Shown here in pieces: positions 16,930-25,715 of a stretch of 64,000 nt of DNA. Origin of the DNA: Haloprofundus halophilus (GTDB lineage Archaea > Halobacteriota > Halobacteria > Halobacteriales > Haloferacaceae). Location of the stretch: positions 124,001-188,000 of the forward strand of contig NZ_QQRR01000003.1 of the NCBI RefSeq assembly GCF_003439925.1, read 5' to 3'. Below the pieces are notes generated by a model. It worked only from the letters and a program-made list of their open reading frames with translations, made no database searches and was not told the origin of the DNA. Positions within the stretch are counted from its first letter, which is position 1; each line of letters opens with the position of its first letter. Position numbers and translations under genes: made by a program.

Positions 16930-17328
16930 TTACGGGTACGTCGAACCGCCGATAGTCACGTTCTGTCTGGCGACGACGGTTCCGTTGACGGTGTTGACGG
17001 CGTAGATCTGTGCGGTCTGACCGGTCGGTAGTACGACCGAGACGTCCGTCTGTCCGGTGTCGACCGTCGTCGTATAGAACGATTTACCGCTCTCGGAGAT
17101 AACGCTCACCTTCGTGACGCCGCGCTGAGTCGTCGCCTCGGACGTCAACGTCACTGACGCGTCTACCGACGCCGTTCCCCAGCGGTCGGTCGTCGAGACG
17201 TTCTCGAAGACGGTGGCGTCGCTCGTCTGGAGGCTCACCGTCGGCTGGACGGTGAGACAGCCGCTGCAGGCCAGAAGCACTACGGTGAAAACTGCGAGTT
17301 TTCGGGGCCACGCTGTCGGACGTTCCAT
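16930..17328 (-). CDS. Predicted lipoprotein
   Basis: 132 aa. A positively charged start (ERPTAWPRK) leads into a hydrophobic segment that ends in the lipobox ACSGC near residue 24. The mature part is rich in Thr, Val and Ser with beta-type spacing (RGVTKVSVISESGKSFYTTTV), like a small Ig-like or carbohydrate-binding surface domain. ATG 17328 was chosen because it places the signal at the N-terminus. No family is recognised. It is divergent from the membrane protein at 17647. Confidence 0.7.
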   Translation of the reverse strand: MERPTAWPRKLAVFTVVLLACSGCLTVQPTVSLQTSDATVFENVSTTDRWGTASVDASVTLTSEATTQRGVTKVSVISESGKSFYTTTVDTGQTDVSVVLPTGQTAQIYAVNTVNGTVVARQNVTIGGSTYP

Positions 17329-17646
17329 ATCCACGTTTACCTCGGGAGTGGTTATTACTTCGAGGGCTCGTACTACTCCGTCGCCCGACGCGAGTTTCTC
17401 GCACCTGAAACTTTCGGACGCAAACTCAAGTGGACGGCCGTTGTCGATACCGTACCTACAGATGAACGAAACAGGAACACGCCGTTCGGAGGCCGAGTGC
17501 CGGCTCTCTCTCGTCGGCCCGTCGGACAGTTCGATGCCGAGTTCACGTACGAGTCCGGACGCTCCCGCGTCCACCAAAGAGCACGTACGGGCGGGTGTTT
17601 CGCGCCGCGCAACGGCAGATTCGAACGCGCCACGTCCACCAGTTCG

Positions 17647-18720
17647 ATGAGCGACGAGAGCTCTGACACCATCGACACGCGGGAGGAAGACCCGAACGTC
17701 GACCTCACCGCCGACGAGGACATCAGCACCGCGAACACGATGCGCCAGCGCAGCGGTGAGACGAAGATCAAGACGTGGTTCATGCTCGAGGGCTCCCGTC
17801 TCGTCGTCACGGGGCTGCTCGCCATGCTGATACTCGGCGTGTTCGTGTTCGGAGGGACGTTCTTCTACCAGTACTTCCTGATCGACGCGCAGAGCGCCGA
17901 CACCGTCGAGACGGTGTTCTCGACGATGATCAGTGCGATCATCACCGGCGTCACGCTGGTGTTGACCATCTCGCAGATCGTCATCTCCCAGGAGAACGGC
18001 CCGCTCGGCGACCAGCGTCAGCGTATGAGCAACACGATGGACTTCCGCGAGTACACCGAGGAGATGATCGGCTCGCCGACGCCCGCGGACCCGTCTGCGT
18101 TCCTTCGCGCACTCATCCTCGAGAGCAGAGAGCACGCCGAACAACTCCGCGACGAGGTCGCCGACACCGACGACGACGAACTCCGCAACGAAGTCGACGA
18201 GTTCACGACCAGCCTCATCGGCAACGCCGACGCCGCGGCGGACAAACTCGAAGGCCGCTCGTTCGGCTCGTACACCGTCGTCTCGGCGGCGCTCGACTAC
18301 AACTACGGCTGGAAAATCTTCCAGGTGGAGCGTCTCGCGGACGGCTACGTCGACACGCTCTCGGCGGAGGCGATGTCGATTCTCGACGAACTGAAGACGT
18401 CGCTGTCGATGTTCGGACCGGCCCGCGAACACATCAAGACGCTGTACTTCGAGTGGGAACTCATCAGCCTCTCGCAGAACATCCTCTACCTCTCGGTCCC
18501 GGCGCTCATCGTCGCCGGGTTCACGACGACGTATCTGGGCGGGAACGCGCTCACCGGCGGGACGCTCGGCGTCCCGAATCTCATCTGGTGGGCGTCGATC
18601 GCGTTCGCGATCACGTCGCTGCCGTTCCTCCTGCTCATCTCGTACATCGCCCGCATCGCGACCATCGCCAAGCGGACGCTCGCAATCGGTCCGTTCATCC
18701 TCCGGGACTCACAGCGCTGA
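17647..18720 (+). CDS. Conserved haloarchaeal membrane protein
   Basis: 357 aa. A disordered acidic N-terminus of about 45 residues is followed by two membrane helices (SRLVVTGLLAMLILGVFVFG near 55-75 and STMISAIITGVTLVLTISQIV near 95-118). A soluble helical domain of about 150 residues comes next, then two more helices near 285-310 and 322-345. The first pair with the following QENGPLGDQRQRM recalls DUF2254-type membrane proteins but no match is certain. It may be a channel-like or sensory protein. ATG 17647 opens the acidic segment; further upstream the frame lacks haloarchaeal character. Confidence 0.72.
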   Translation: MSDESSDTIDTREEDPNVDLTADEDISTANTMRQRSGETKIKTWFMLEGSRLVVTGLLAMLILGVFVFGGTFFYQYFLIDAQSADTVETVFSTMISAIITGVTLVLTISQIVISQENGPLGDQRQRMSNTMDFREYTEEMIGSPTPADPSAFLRALILESREHAEQLRDEVADTDDDELRNEVDEFTTSLIGNADAAADKLEGRSFGSYTVVSAALDYNYGWKIFQVERLADGYVDTLSAEAMSILDELKTSLSMFGPAREHIKTLYFEWELISLSQNILYLSVPALIVAGFTTTYLGGNALTGGTLGVPNLIWWASIAFAITSLPFLLLISYIARIATIAKRTLAIGPFILRDSQR

Positions 18721-18776
18721 CCGACGGCTCCGACCGTCGGCGTCGCACCGCCGAGGCTCCGTTTTCGGCCCTTCGA

Positions 18777-19934
18777 CTAACTCGGCAGCCGTCCCGCGCG
18801 CTCGAACACGACGAGAACGAGAATACTGAGCCCGAGTGCGACCGCGGCGTTCGCGAACACGGTGTCGTACGTGTATCCCTGCTCGACGAGCGTCCCGACC
18901 GCGGACGAACCGAGCGCTTGCGTCAGCATCCAGACCGAACTGAACACGGCGTAGGCACTCCCCCGGGTGGAGTCCGGGAGCGTATCGAGGAGGTACGTGT
19001 CCACCGCCGGAAACACGGCGTGAGCGACGAACCCGAGCAGGCAGGTGACGACGCCCACGACCAGCAGCCCCTCGACCATCGTCAACAGGTACACGCAGGC
19101 GGCGAACACGCCGACCACGCCGAGCAGATACGGGATCTGCGGGAGTCGGTCGGCCAGGTCGCCGCCGACGTAGAACGCCGGAACGCCGGCGGCGAAGACG
19201 ACGGCCAACATCGCCCCAGCCGCCTGGTCGGAGAGCCCCTTCGACTGCATGTACAGCTCGTAGAAGTTGAACAGCCCCTGCCAGACGAACACCGCCGCCC
19301 CGACGATTGCGAGCGAGGTGACGATGATACGCCACTCGGAGAGCGCGCCGGCGACGAAGTCGCGGTCCGCTTGCCCCGCCGTCGGCATGTCGATTCGACT
19401 CGCCGCGAGCCACGTGTAGGCGGTCACCACGGCGGCGCCGACGGCGATCGCCCACAGCGAGAGCCGCCAGTCGACGAGCAACGTCAGCGCGACGAGCGGG
19501 GCGGCTATCACCGCCGCGATCTGGCTCGCCACGCCGTGGATGCCGATGACGCGACCGACCCGCTGCGGGTACAACTCGCTCAAGAGGGGGTTCGCCGAGA
19601 CGAAGTAGACGCCGGAGGCGATGCCCATCAGAAACGCGCCGGCCATGAGATGCGGAACCGTCGTCGCGGTGGCCGCGAACCCCGACGAGAGCGCGAGAAT
19701 GACGCCGGAGACGACGACGACGTGGTGGCGCGGGACCTTGGTCAGCAGCCAGCCGGTCGGCAGTCGGAGCGACGCGCTCCCGACCCACGCGAGCGTGACG
19801 ATGAGGCCGGCGGTCCCCTCTCCGATGGAAAACTCGGCGATGAACACGTCCAGAAGCGGTGCGAAGACGATTCTGGCGAGATTCAGCAGAAAGACGAGGC
19901 CACACAGAGAGCCGAAGAGACGAGCGCGAGACAC
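18777..19934 (-). CDS. Major facilitator superfamily transporter
   Basis: 385 aa, twelve predicted helices. FIAEFSIGEGTAGLIVTLAWVG is the first helix pair and LRLPTGWLLTKVPRHHVVVVSG is the loop 2-3 MFS signature. YVGGDLADRLPQIP marks the equivalent loop in the second half. It starts with GTG 19934, with a GTTTGAGG box about 30 bp upstream. The substrate cannot be told. It is convergent with the preceding membrane protein and next to the DUF3006 gene. Confidence 0.88.
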   Translation of the reverse strand: MSRARLFGSLCGLVFLLNLARIVFAPLLDVFIAEFSIGEGTAGLIVTLAWVGSASLRLPTGWLLTKVPRHHVVVVSGVILALSSGFAATATTVPHLMAGAFLMGIASGVYFVSANPLLSELYPQRVGRVIGIHGVASQIAAVIAAPLVALTLLVDWRLSLWAIAVGAAVVTAYTWLAASRIDMPTAGQADRDFVAGALSEWRIIVTSLAIVGAAVFVWQGLFNFYELYMQSKGLSDQAAGAMLAVVFAAGVPAFYVGGDLADRLPQIPYLLGVVGVFAACVYLLTMVEGLLVVGVVTCLLGFVAHAVFPAVDTYLLDTLPDSTRGSAYAVFSSVWMLTQALGSSAVGTLVEQGYTYDTVFANAAVALGLSILVLVVFERAGRLPS

Positions 19935-20040
19935 GGGTCGTGGTTTTCCGTAGGGTGCCTCAAACGTTCCGTTTCCGGAAGTTCTGCGCTAACGATTCGC
20001 GCGACTCGTTTCTCCGTCGATTCCGCTCTCGTCGTTGGGC

Positions 20041-20337
20041 TCACAACTCGTCGGACGCTTCGTCGGATTCCTCGTCGGGCAAGGACCGGGAGAGTCGGTC
20101 GAAGCGGTCCTGCGCGGACTGGCGACGCTCGGCGGTCATCTCGGGGTCGTACCGGAGCTCGACGCGCGTCTCGTCGGGGCGAGCGAGCGAGAGAATCGCG
20201 TCCTGGTGCTGGCCATCGGTCGGCAGCATCGCCGTCGGCAACACGAGTTCGTCGACGAGTTCGCCGTCCTCTTCGACCAACAACACGGCGTCGTCTCCCT
20301 CGAAGCGGTCGACGACGAGTAGGGTAGAGTCGTCCAT
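20041..20337 (-). CDS. DUF3006 protein
   Basis: 98 aa, acidic. STLLVVDRFEGDDAVLLVEEDGE at the N-terminus and LVLPTAMLPTDGQHQDAI are the DUF3006 core, a small beta-barrel usually encoded next to secreted ComEC/Rec2-like metallo-beta-lactamases. That partner is present: its stop overlaps this ATG as TGATG, so the two are co-translated. Confidence 0.87.
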   Translation of the reverse strand: MDDSTLLVVDRFEGDDAVLLVEEDGELVDELVLPTAMLPTDGQHQDAILSLARPDETRVELRYDPEMTAERRQSAQDRFDRLSRSLPDEESDEASDEL

Positions 20338-21884
20338 CAGTAACGCTCCTCCAACACTACCGTCCCGGCGTCGTCGCTTACGCGTATCGTATCGCCGCCG
20401 TTGTTCCAGACGGCGCTGCCGGACCCCCAGTACAGCTCGGAGTCGGTGTCGCTGCCATCGCCCGTGTAGAGCGTCACCCGCGCCCCCGGGGCGAGCGTGA
20501 ATCCCGTCGGGAACGTGTACGCGTGACCGGCCTCGTCCTCGACGGTCCAGCCGGTGAGGTCGAGCGGTTCGTCGCCCGCGTTCTCGAAGACGAGATACTC
20601 GCCGTTCGTGTTCTCGTGGTCGTCACCGGGGGCGTCGGCCCGAATCGCCGCGAGCGATAGCTCGCCACCCGACGCCTCGTCGTCGGGGGCTGTCGTCTCC
20701 GTCGGCGCCGACTCCTCGGCCGAGTCGGGTGAGTCCGACGCACCAGTCGAGTCGGGCGAGTCGGAACCGTCGGACGACGCCCCCGGCGTCGCCGGCGTGT
20801 TCACCCCACCGTCCGTGGCGACGAGCGTCGACGCGGCCGAGACGCCGCCGGTGAGTGTCATCCGTTCGACGACCGGGTCGGTGGCCCCGGGTTCGACGGG
20901 GGGTGCAGTGCGCAACTCGGTCGCCGTCGTCGTCGCGTTTCGCTGCGTCGAAACCGTCAGATTACGCCCGTCGCTCGTGAGAACGGTGTTCCCGTGGACT
21001 GCGGTCCAGTAGGTCGGAATCGAGCGCTCGCCGAGACGTGCGAGCGTCTCCTCGTGCGGATGTCCGTACTGCGACTCGTAGGCGCTCGAGACGACCGCGA
21101 CCCGCGGCGAACTCGCGTCGAGGAGCGCGTCGCCCGTGCTGGAGCCGCTCCCGTGGTGTCCCGCCTGGAGTACGGTCGCGTTGAGTCGTTCGCCGTACGT
21201 CTCGACGAGGTACTCCTCGCCGGCGGCTTCGGCGTCACCGGTGAGCAGGAACCGCTGTTCGCCGTGAGTCACCATCAGGACGACGCTGTTTTCGTTCCGT
21301 TCACCGCCCGCGAGCGGCTCCGAGGGCGGCGCGAGTACGGAGACGTTCGCGCCCGCGACCGGGAGCGTATCGTTCGAGGCGACTCGGTAGAGGGGGACAT
21401 CGTACCGCTCGACCGCGTCGAGATACGCTTCGTACGTCCGCGAACTCGACGCGATACCCGGGTCGTAAACCGCGCCGACGCCGTCGGCTTGCGACTCGTA
21501 GTACTCGATGACGGCCGCGTGTCCGCCGATGTGGTCGGCGTCGGCGTGGGAGGTGACGAGGTGGTCTATCCGGGTGACGTTCCGCGACTGGAGATACGCG
21601 AGCACGTGGCGTCCGTCGTCGCGCCAGTCGCCCGAATCGATGAGCATCGTTTCGTTCTCCGGCGTGACGACGAGCGTACTCGTGGACTGTCCGACGTTGA
21701 TGTAGTGGACCTCCAACGTCCCGTTCGCCGTCGACACGGCGGCCGTCTGCGTGGCCGCGGCGGCCGCCGCTGATGCCGATTCGGTTCGCGGCTCCGACGG
21801 CGCGACCGCCTGACCACCGACGCAACCCGACAGCACGACGAGAAGTACGACGACGAAGACGGTAGAGACACGCCGAGTGAACAT
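20337..21884 (-). CDS. Secreted ComEC/Rec2-like metallo-beta-lactamase lipoprotein with lamin-tail domain
   Basis: 515 aa. The signal ends in lipobox LSGC near residue 20. A ComEC-type metallo-beta-lactamase domain spans about 50-300 (VHYINVGQSTSTLVV, TSHADADHIGG, LLTGDAEAAGEEYL, LQAGHHGSGSST). A Ser/Asp/Pro-rich linker leads to a C-terminal lamin-tail domain (YLVFENAGDEPLDLTGWTVED, then VWNNGGDTIRV). ComEC-type hydrolases act on phosphodiesters, possibly extracellular DNA, and LTD modules often accompany secreted nucleases. The start ATG 21884 puts the signal peptide first. Coupled to DUF3006 downstream. Confidence 0.9.
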   Translation of the reverse strand: MFTRRVSTVFVVVLLVVLSGCVGGQAVAPSEPRTESASAAAAAATQTAAVSTANGTLEVHYINVGQSTSTLVVTPENETMLIDSGDWRDDGRHVLAYLQSRNVTRIDHLVTSHADADHIGGHAAVIEYYESQADGVGAVYDPGIASSSRTYEAYLDAVERYDVPLYRVASNDTLPVAGANVSVLAPPSEPLAGGERNENSVVLMVTHGEQRFLLTGDAEAAGEEYLVETYGERLNATVLQAGHHGSGSSTGDALLDASSPRVAVVSSAYESQYGHPHEETLARLGERSIPTYWTAVHGNTVLTSDGRNLTVSTQRNATTTATELRTAPPVEPGATDPVVERMTLTGGVSAASTLVATDGGVNTPATPGASSDGSDSPDSTGASDSPDSAEESAPTETTAPDDEASGGELSLAAIRADAPGDDHENTNGEYLVFENAGDEPLDLTGWTVEDEAGHAYTFPTGFTLAPGARVTLYTGDGSDTDSELYWGSGSAVWNNGGDTIRVSDDAGTVVLEERY

Positions 21885-22024
21885 ACGTCTGACACGCGGC
21901 GACGGGAGAAAAATCGTGACAACGGTCCGCACGCTGTACACTCTCGGCTACGGACACGAACGGTCAGTCTGCTACCGAACACGGGCCTCGACTTATCGGG
22001 GAAGCGACGACCGGAACCGTCCGC

Positions 22025-22708
22025 TCAGACGCCGAGCGCGTCCGCCAACTCGAAGAATGTCTCGATGGTGAGGTCGGGTTCGCCGCCGAACGTCTCCCAC
22101 GGCGAACCCTTCCGATCGACCCAGACGCTCTGCATCCCGGCGTGCTTTGCTCCCATAACGTCGAACCAGCCGGCGGTCACGTGGGCGATCTCGTCGATGG
22201 GCGTTCCGGTCCGGCCTGCGGCGTGTCTGTACAGGTCGGCGGCGGGTTTGAACGTCCGTATCTCGTCGGCGCTGACGGTGTCCTCCAAGAGGTCGCCGAT
22301 GTCGGCGTGTTCGACCATCGACTCGAGCATCTCCGGGTCGCCGTTCGAGACGACGTAGCAGTCGTAGCCGCCGTCGCGCAGTCGCTCGATACCGTCTCTC
22401 ACGTCGTCGAACACGTCCAGTTCGTGGTACACCGCGAGAATCTCGTCTCGCTCGTCTGTGCCGATATCGGCGTCGTGAGCGTCGAGTGCGTACTGCAGCG
22501 CGTCGCGGTTCATCTCGTAGAACGGCTGGTAGGCGTCGACCTGGTTGGCGACGAACGTGTATTCGAGCGACCGCGACCGCCAGAGCTTCGAGACCGGTTC
22601 CGGGTCGTCGACCCGCTCGGCCAACGCCTGCTCGGCGGCGTCCACGTCCACCAGCGTACTGTACGAGTCGAACGTCACCGTCGAGACCCGCTCGGCATCC
22701 AGCGTCAT
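22025..22708 (-). CDS. HAD hydrolase, (S)-2-haloacid dehalogenase type II family
   Basis: 227 aa, family length. The nucleophile Asp14 is in VTFDSYSTLVD, the Ser/Thr motif is VVSNGDPEML, the Lys is in FKPAADLYRHAA, and GWFDVMGAKHAGMQSVWVDR carries the final acidic motif. Type II haloacid dehalogenases form an Asp-ester with the 2-haloacid; many members of this branch hydrolyse phosphate esters instead. The substrate is unproven. Single gene on the minus strand. Confidence 0.87.
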   Translation of the reverse strand: MTLDAERVSTVTFDSYSTLVDVDAAEQALAERVDDPEPVSKLWRSRSLEYTFVANQVDAYQPFYEMNRDALQYALDAHDADIGTDERDEILAVYHELDVFDDVRDGIERLRDGGYDCYVVSNGDPEMLESMVEHADIGDLLEDTVSADEIRTFKPAADLYRHAAGRTGTPIDEIAHVTAGWFDVMGAKHAGMQSVWVDRKGSPWETFGGEPDLTIETFFELADALGV

Positions 22709-22851
22709 TCCGTGACAGTACGGGAGTGTTCGTCTTAGCTCTCCGGGGGACGTGCGCGGTGGCTATGTTCGGCGATGCCGTCGCGCTCGTATCGTTGCGC
22801 CCTGGACATCGGCGTTCACGCAGGGGAGTTCCGAGTCGACGAGGAGTCGGC

Positions 22852-23148
22852 TCAACGACTCTCCGCCGGCCGACCCGCCGCTGCGGGGACGAACAGCGAG
22901 ACGAGAATCAGAAGCATTCCCGAGGCGAGAACCGAAGACTGGACCAGTCCGGAGAGGAACACGGAGAGTTCGAACACGTCGTAGCAGACGCTTTCGAGCA
23001 CCGACCCCACGCTGAGGAGCGCGAAACCGCCGGCGACGAACAGCATCCGCCGGCTCTGCTCTCGCCGGGAGGCGCGAAAGCCCTGCACCGCGATGAGGAG
23101 TCCGAGGACGACGACTATGGCCTTCGCCACGAGCAGTTCCGACTGCAT
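22852..23148 (-). CDS. Small membrane protein paired with winged-helix regulator (DUF7521-like)
   Basis: 98 aa with three hydrophobic stretches (about 4-22, 35-55 and 62-90) and a basic loop RASRREQSRRM between the first two. Its start coincides with the stop of the upstream winged-helix gene (TGATG type at 23148), so they are co-translated. I believe this corresponds to the haloarchaeal DUF7521 family, usually next to an ArsR-like gene; the family number is from memory. It may anchor or antagonise the regulator. Confidence 0.72.
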   Translation of the reverse strand: MQSELLVAKAIVVVLGLLIAVQGFRASRREQSRRMLFVAGGFALLSVGSVLESVCYDVFELSVFLSGLVQSSVLASGMLLILVSLFVPAAAGRPAESR

Positions 23149-23504
23149 CAGTCGAATCCTCGTTGCATGCTGTCCCAGATGCCGCGGAACCGGTCGGGAG
23201 CGTCGTCGCGTCTGGCTACGTCGACGGCGAGCGACCCGTCGTCGAGGCTGACGTCGACCTGTTCGAGGTTCGCCTCGAACGTCTTGTAGTGGTTACCGTC
23301 CGGGCGGAGTTCGGTCCGCTCGCGGAGCAGCCGGTGCGCCAAGAGGTCCTCGATGCGGCGGTAGATTGTCGCCAGCGACGCGTCGCAGCGCTCTTCGAGC
23401 GTCTGTGCGGACAACGGCTGGCGGTCCGTTGCGGCGAGAATTGTCCGACTGACGTCGTCTCCGAGCAGTGCTAGTATCTCGCTTCCGCGTTGCTCGTTCC
23501 GCAT
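23148..23504 (-). CDS. ArsR-like winged-helix regulator
   Basis: 118 aa. ILALLGDDVSRTILAATDRQPLSAQTL and ERCDASLATIYRRIEDLLAHRLL form the winged-helix DNA-binding domain, and the C-terminal half has the GNHYKTFEANLEQVDVSLDDG beta-domain typical of this haloarchaeal group. An in-frame ATG at 23534 exists, but a TATA-like AATATG about 30 bp before 23504 favours the later start. It is co-translated with a small membrane protein. Confidence 0.78.
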   Translation of the reverse strand: MRNEQRGSEILALLGDDVSRTILAATDRQPLSAQTLEERCDASLATIYRRIEDLLAHRLLRERTELRPDGNHYKTFEANLEQVDVSLDDGSLAVDVARRDDAPDRFRGIWDSMQRGFD

Positions 23505-23534
23505 CGTTCGCTCGTCGACTGCACTCGCGTACAT

Positions 23535-23865
23535 ATTCTTATGGACTCGCTAAGCCGTCTTTGCGTCAGTTCTCGTCGGGCGATGGGTGTTGTCTCGGTG
23601 CGATTCGGGCGTTCGTCGTTCGTCGTTCGTCGTTCGTCGTTCATCGTTCATCGTTCGTCGGGCGGGTCGTTCGCTCCGTCTGTCGGCTTCGCGTAGTCGC
23701 TCGCAGAGCCCACAGAAAAACTCGACAGCGCGTTCTCACTCGCTGTGAACGCGCCTGAACCCTTATCTCTCGGGAGCACTGCGTCTCGAGCGCAGACGGA
23801 CACTCGAACCGTAGTTTCGACGGCCCCCGCCGTCGAGTTGGTCCGTTCGACTCACCCCCCGCACG
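23535..23865. other. Intergenic stretch with heptanucleotide repeat
   Basis: No gene is supported. It holds the seven-copy repeat at 23611-23659 and a likely TATA (CTTATCTC near 23761) for a transcript towards the carbamoyltransferase. The right part, 23660-23865, looks like ordinary upstream sequence. Confidence 0.5.
23611..23659. repeat. Heptanucleotide tandem repeat (GTTCGTC x 7)
   Basis: Seven adjacent 7-bp units: four GTTCGTC, two GTTCATC and a final GTTCGTC. It sits between the divergent regulator and the carbamoyltransferase. A count of units that varies between strains would be expected of slipped-strand pairing. Confidence 0.85.
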
Positions 23866-25602
23866 ATGACCAGATACACACTCTCGCTCAAGCCGGCTAT
23901 CACGCTCTACGGGCAGCACGACCCCAGCGCCGCACTGTTCGAGGACGGTCGCCTCGTCTTCGCGGTCGAAGAGGAGCGATACACGAGGCGTAAACACGCG
24001 CCGAACACCTTCCCCGAGAACGCGATTCGGGCGTGTCTCGACCACGCGAACGTCGAACTCTCCGACGTCGAAACGGTCGTCCTCCCGTACGACCCCTCCC
24101 TGCGGCGGAACATCCTCCCGCACTACGTCCGCTCGGCGCTCCGCAGACCCGGCGTGCTCCGGAAAGTCGAAGCCGTCGAACAGATGCTCGTCAAAGAGAC
24201 GCAGGCACAGCTGTACCCGGTACGGCGGGTGGAGTCGAGGCTCGCCGACATCGGGACGCCGGTGCCGCCGATAGAGACGAGGTCGCACCACGCCTGCCAC
24301 GCCGCGAGCGCCTTCCACCCCTCGGGCTTCGACGAGGCCGTCGTCGTCACCGTCGACGCGAAAGGCGAGTACGACTCGACGGTCGTCTGGCACGCGACGC
24401 AGGAGGGGCTGACCCGCGTTCGGACGTACGACCACCCGAACAGCCTCGGGCTGTTCTACGCCGTCGTCACCGAGTACCTCGGCTACCACATGTTCAACGG
24501 CGAGGGGAAGGTGATGGGGCTCGCACCGTACGGCTCCGAGAACGCCGAGATCGAGTCCCGGCTCAGAGAGCTCGTCGACGTCGGCGTCGACTACGACGTG
24601 ACGGCGCTCACCGGCGAGTGGGGGACCGACGCGGGCGTCTCCCGACTGGAGTCGCTTTTCGGCCGCGAGTGGCGCGACGAACCCGGCGAGTTCACGCAGT
24701 TCGAGAAGGACCTCGCCTACGCTACGCAGAAGCTCACCGAGGAGACGGTGCTGGACATCGCCGAGTCGTTCGCTCGCCGACTCGGCGTCGACGACGTCGC
24801 CCTCGCCGGCGGCGTCGCGCTCAACTGCAAACTGAACGGACGACTCGTCGCCTCCGACGTCGTCGACGACGTGTTCGTCCAACCGGTCGCCCACGACGCC
24901 GGACTGGCGCTCGGTGCGGGCTGGCTCGACGCCGACCCGGCGGACGTACCCGAACAGACGCACGTCTACTGGGGGCCGGAGTACTCGATGGACGAGATTC
25001 GGGCGCTCTTGGAGACGAACAAGCTCTCCTACGAGGAACCCGACGACCTCGAACGACACGTCGCACAGCGGCTCGCCGACGGCGCCCTCGTCGGCTGGTT
25101 TCAGGGCCGGACCGAACTCGGTCCGCGAGCGCTCGGCAACCGGAGCATCCTCGCGGACCCGCGAAGCGTCGACTCGCGGGACCGCGTCAATCGGTTCGTG
25201 AAACACCGCGAGGAGTGGCGACCGTTCGCCCCGTCGATGCTCGAATCTGCGGCCGACGACTACCTCCGCGCCGGCGGTCCCGCCCCGTACATGATCACGG
25301 CCGACGACGTCCACGACGACCGAGTCGACGAGGTTCCGGCGGTACTGCATCCGGCCGACGATACGACCAGACCCCAGACCGTCCGCGCCGACCAGAACCC
25401 CCGGTATCACCGGCTCATCAGCGAGTTCGAGCGGGTTACGGGCGTACCAGTGCTGCTCAACACCTCGTTCAACGACCACGCCGAACCCATCGTGAACACG
25501 CCGAAAGAGGCGCTGAAGGACTTCTACGGGATGGGTCTCGACGTGCTGGTGCTCGAAGACGCGGTGCTCTCGAAAGAGCCGTCGAGTGCGGACGGGACGT
25601 AG
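23866..25602 (+). CDS. Carbamoyltransferase (NodU/CmcH family)
   Basis: 578 aa, full length. The N-terminal Kae1-like domain has HDPSAALFEDGRLVFAVEEER near 18-40 and the metal-binding HHACHAASAF near 145. The C-terminal YrdC-like part has LVGWFQGRTELGPRALGNRS near 410-428 and VPVLLNTSFN near 530. Such enzymes transfer a carbamoyl group from carbamoyl phosphate, through carbamoyl-AMP, to a hydroxyl of a small molecule or sugar. The acceptor is unknown, and no biosynthetic cluster surrounds it. Confidence 0.92.
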   Translation: MTRYTLSLKPAITLYGQHDPSAALFEDGRLVFAVEEERYTRRKHAPNTFPENAIRACLDHANVELSDVETVVLPYDPSLRRNILPHYVRSALRRPGVLRKVEAVEQMLVKETQAQLYPVRRVESRLADIGTPVPPIETRSHHACHAASAFHPSGFDEAVVVTVDAKGEYDSTVVWHATQEGLTRVRTYDHPNSLGLFYAVVTEYLGYHMFNGEGKVMGLAPYGSENAEIESRLRELVDVGVDYDVTALTGEWGTDAGVSRLESLFGREWRDEPGEFTQFEKDLAYATQKLTEETVLDIAESFARRLGVDDVALAGGVALNCKLNGRLVASDVVDDVFVQPVAHDAGLALGAGWLDADPADVPEQTHVYWGPEYSMDEIRALLETNKLSYEEPDDLERHVAQRLADGALVGWFQGRTELGPRALGNRSILADPRSVDSRDRVNRFVKHREEWRPFAPSMLESAADDYLRAGGPAPYMITADDVHDDRVDEVPAVLHPADDTTRPQTVRADQNPRYHRLISEFERVTGVPVLLNTSFNDHAEPIVNTPKEALKDFYGMGLDVLVLEDAVLSKEPSSADGT

Positions 25603-25715
25603 TCCGTTTCCGCCGTCGTTCCGTCACACTCTCGGGCCATCTCGCAGTCGGCTGCTGTGCGAACGAATCGCGCGACCGGGATAACTTTCTTTCGAGCGTG
25701 TGTGTATCACCTACG

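Noticed and set aside
17775-20327. 850-codon plus-strand frame
   Set aside because: It overlaps the membrane protein at 17647, the MFS gene and DUF3006, all with clear family features, and its own translation is Arg/His-rich without domains.
24033-25715. Open frame continuing upstream of the CoA-disulfide-reductase-like gene
   Set aside because: The part before 25716 is an Arg/Pro-rich off-frame reading of the carbamoyltransferase gene. TATA spacing and family N-terminus fix the start at 25716.
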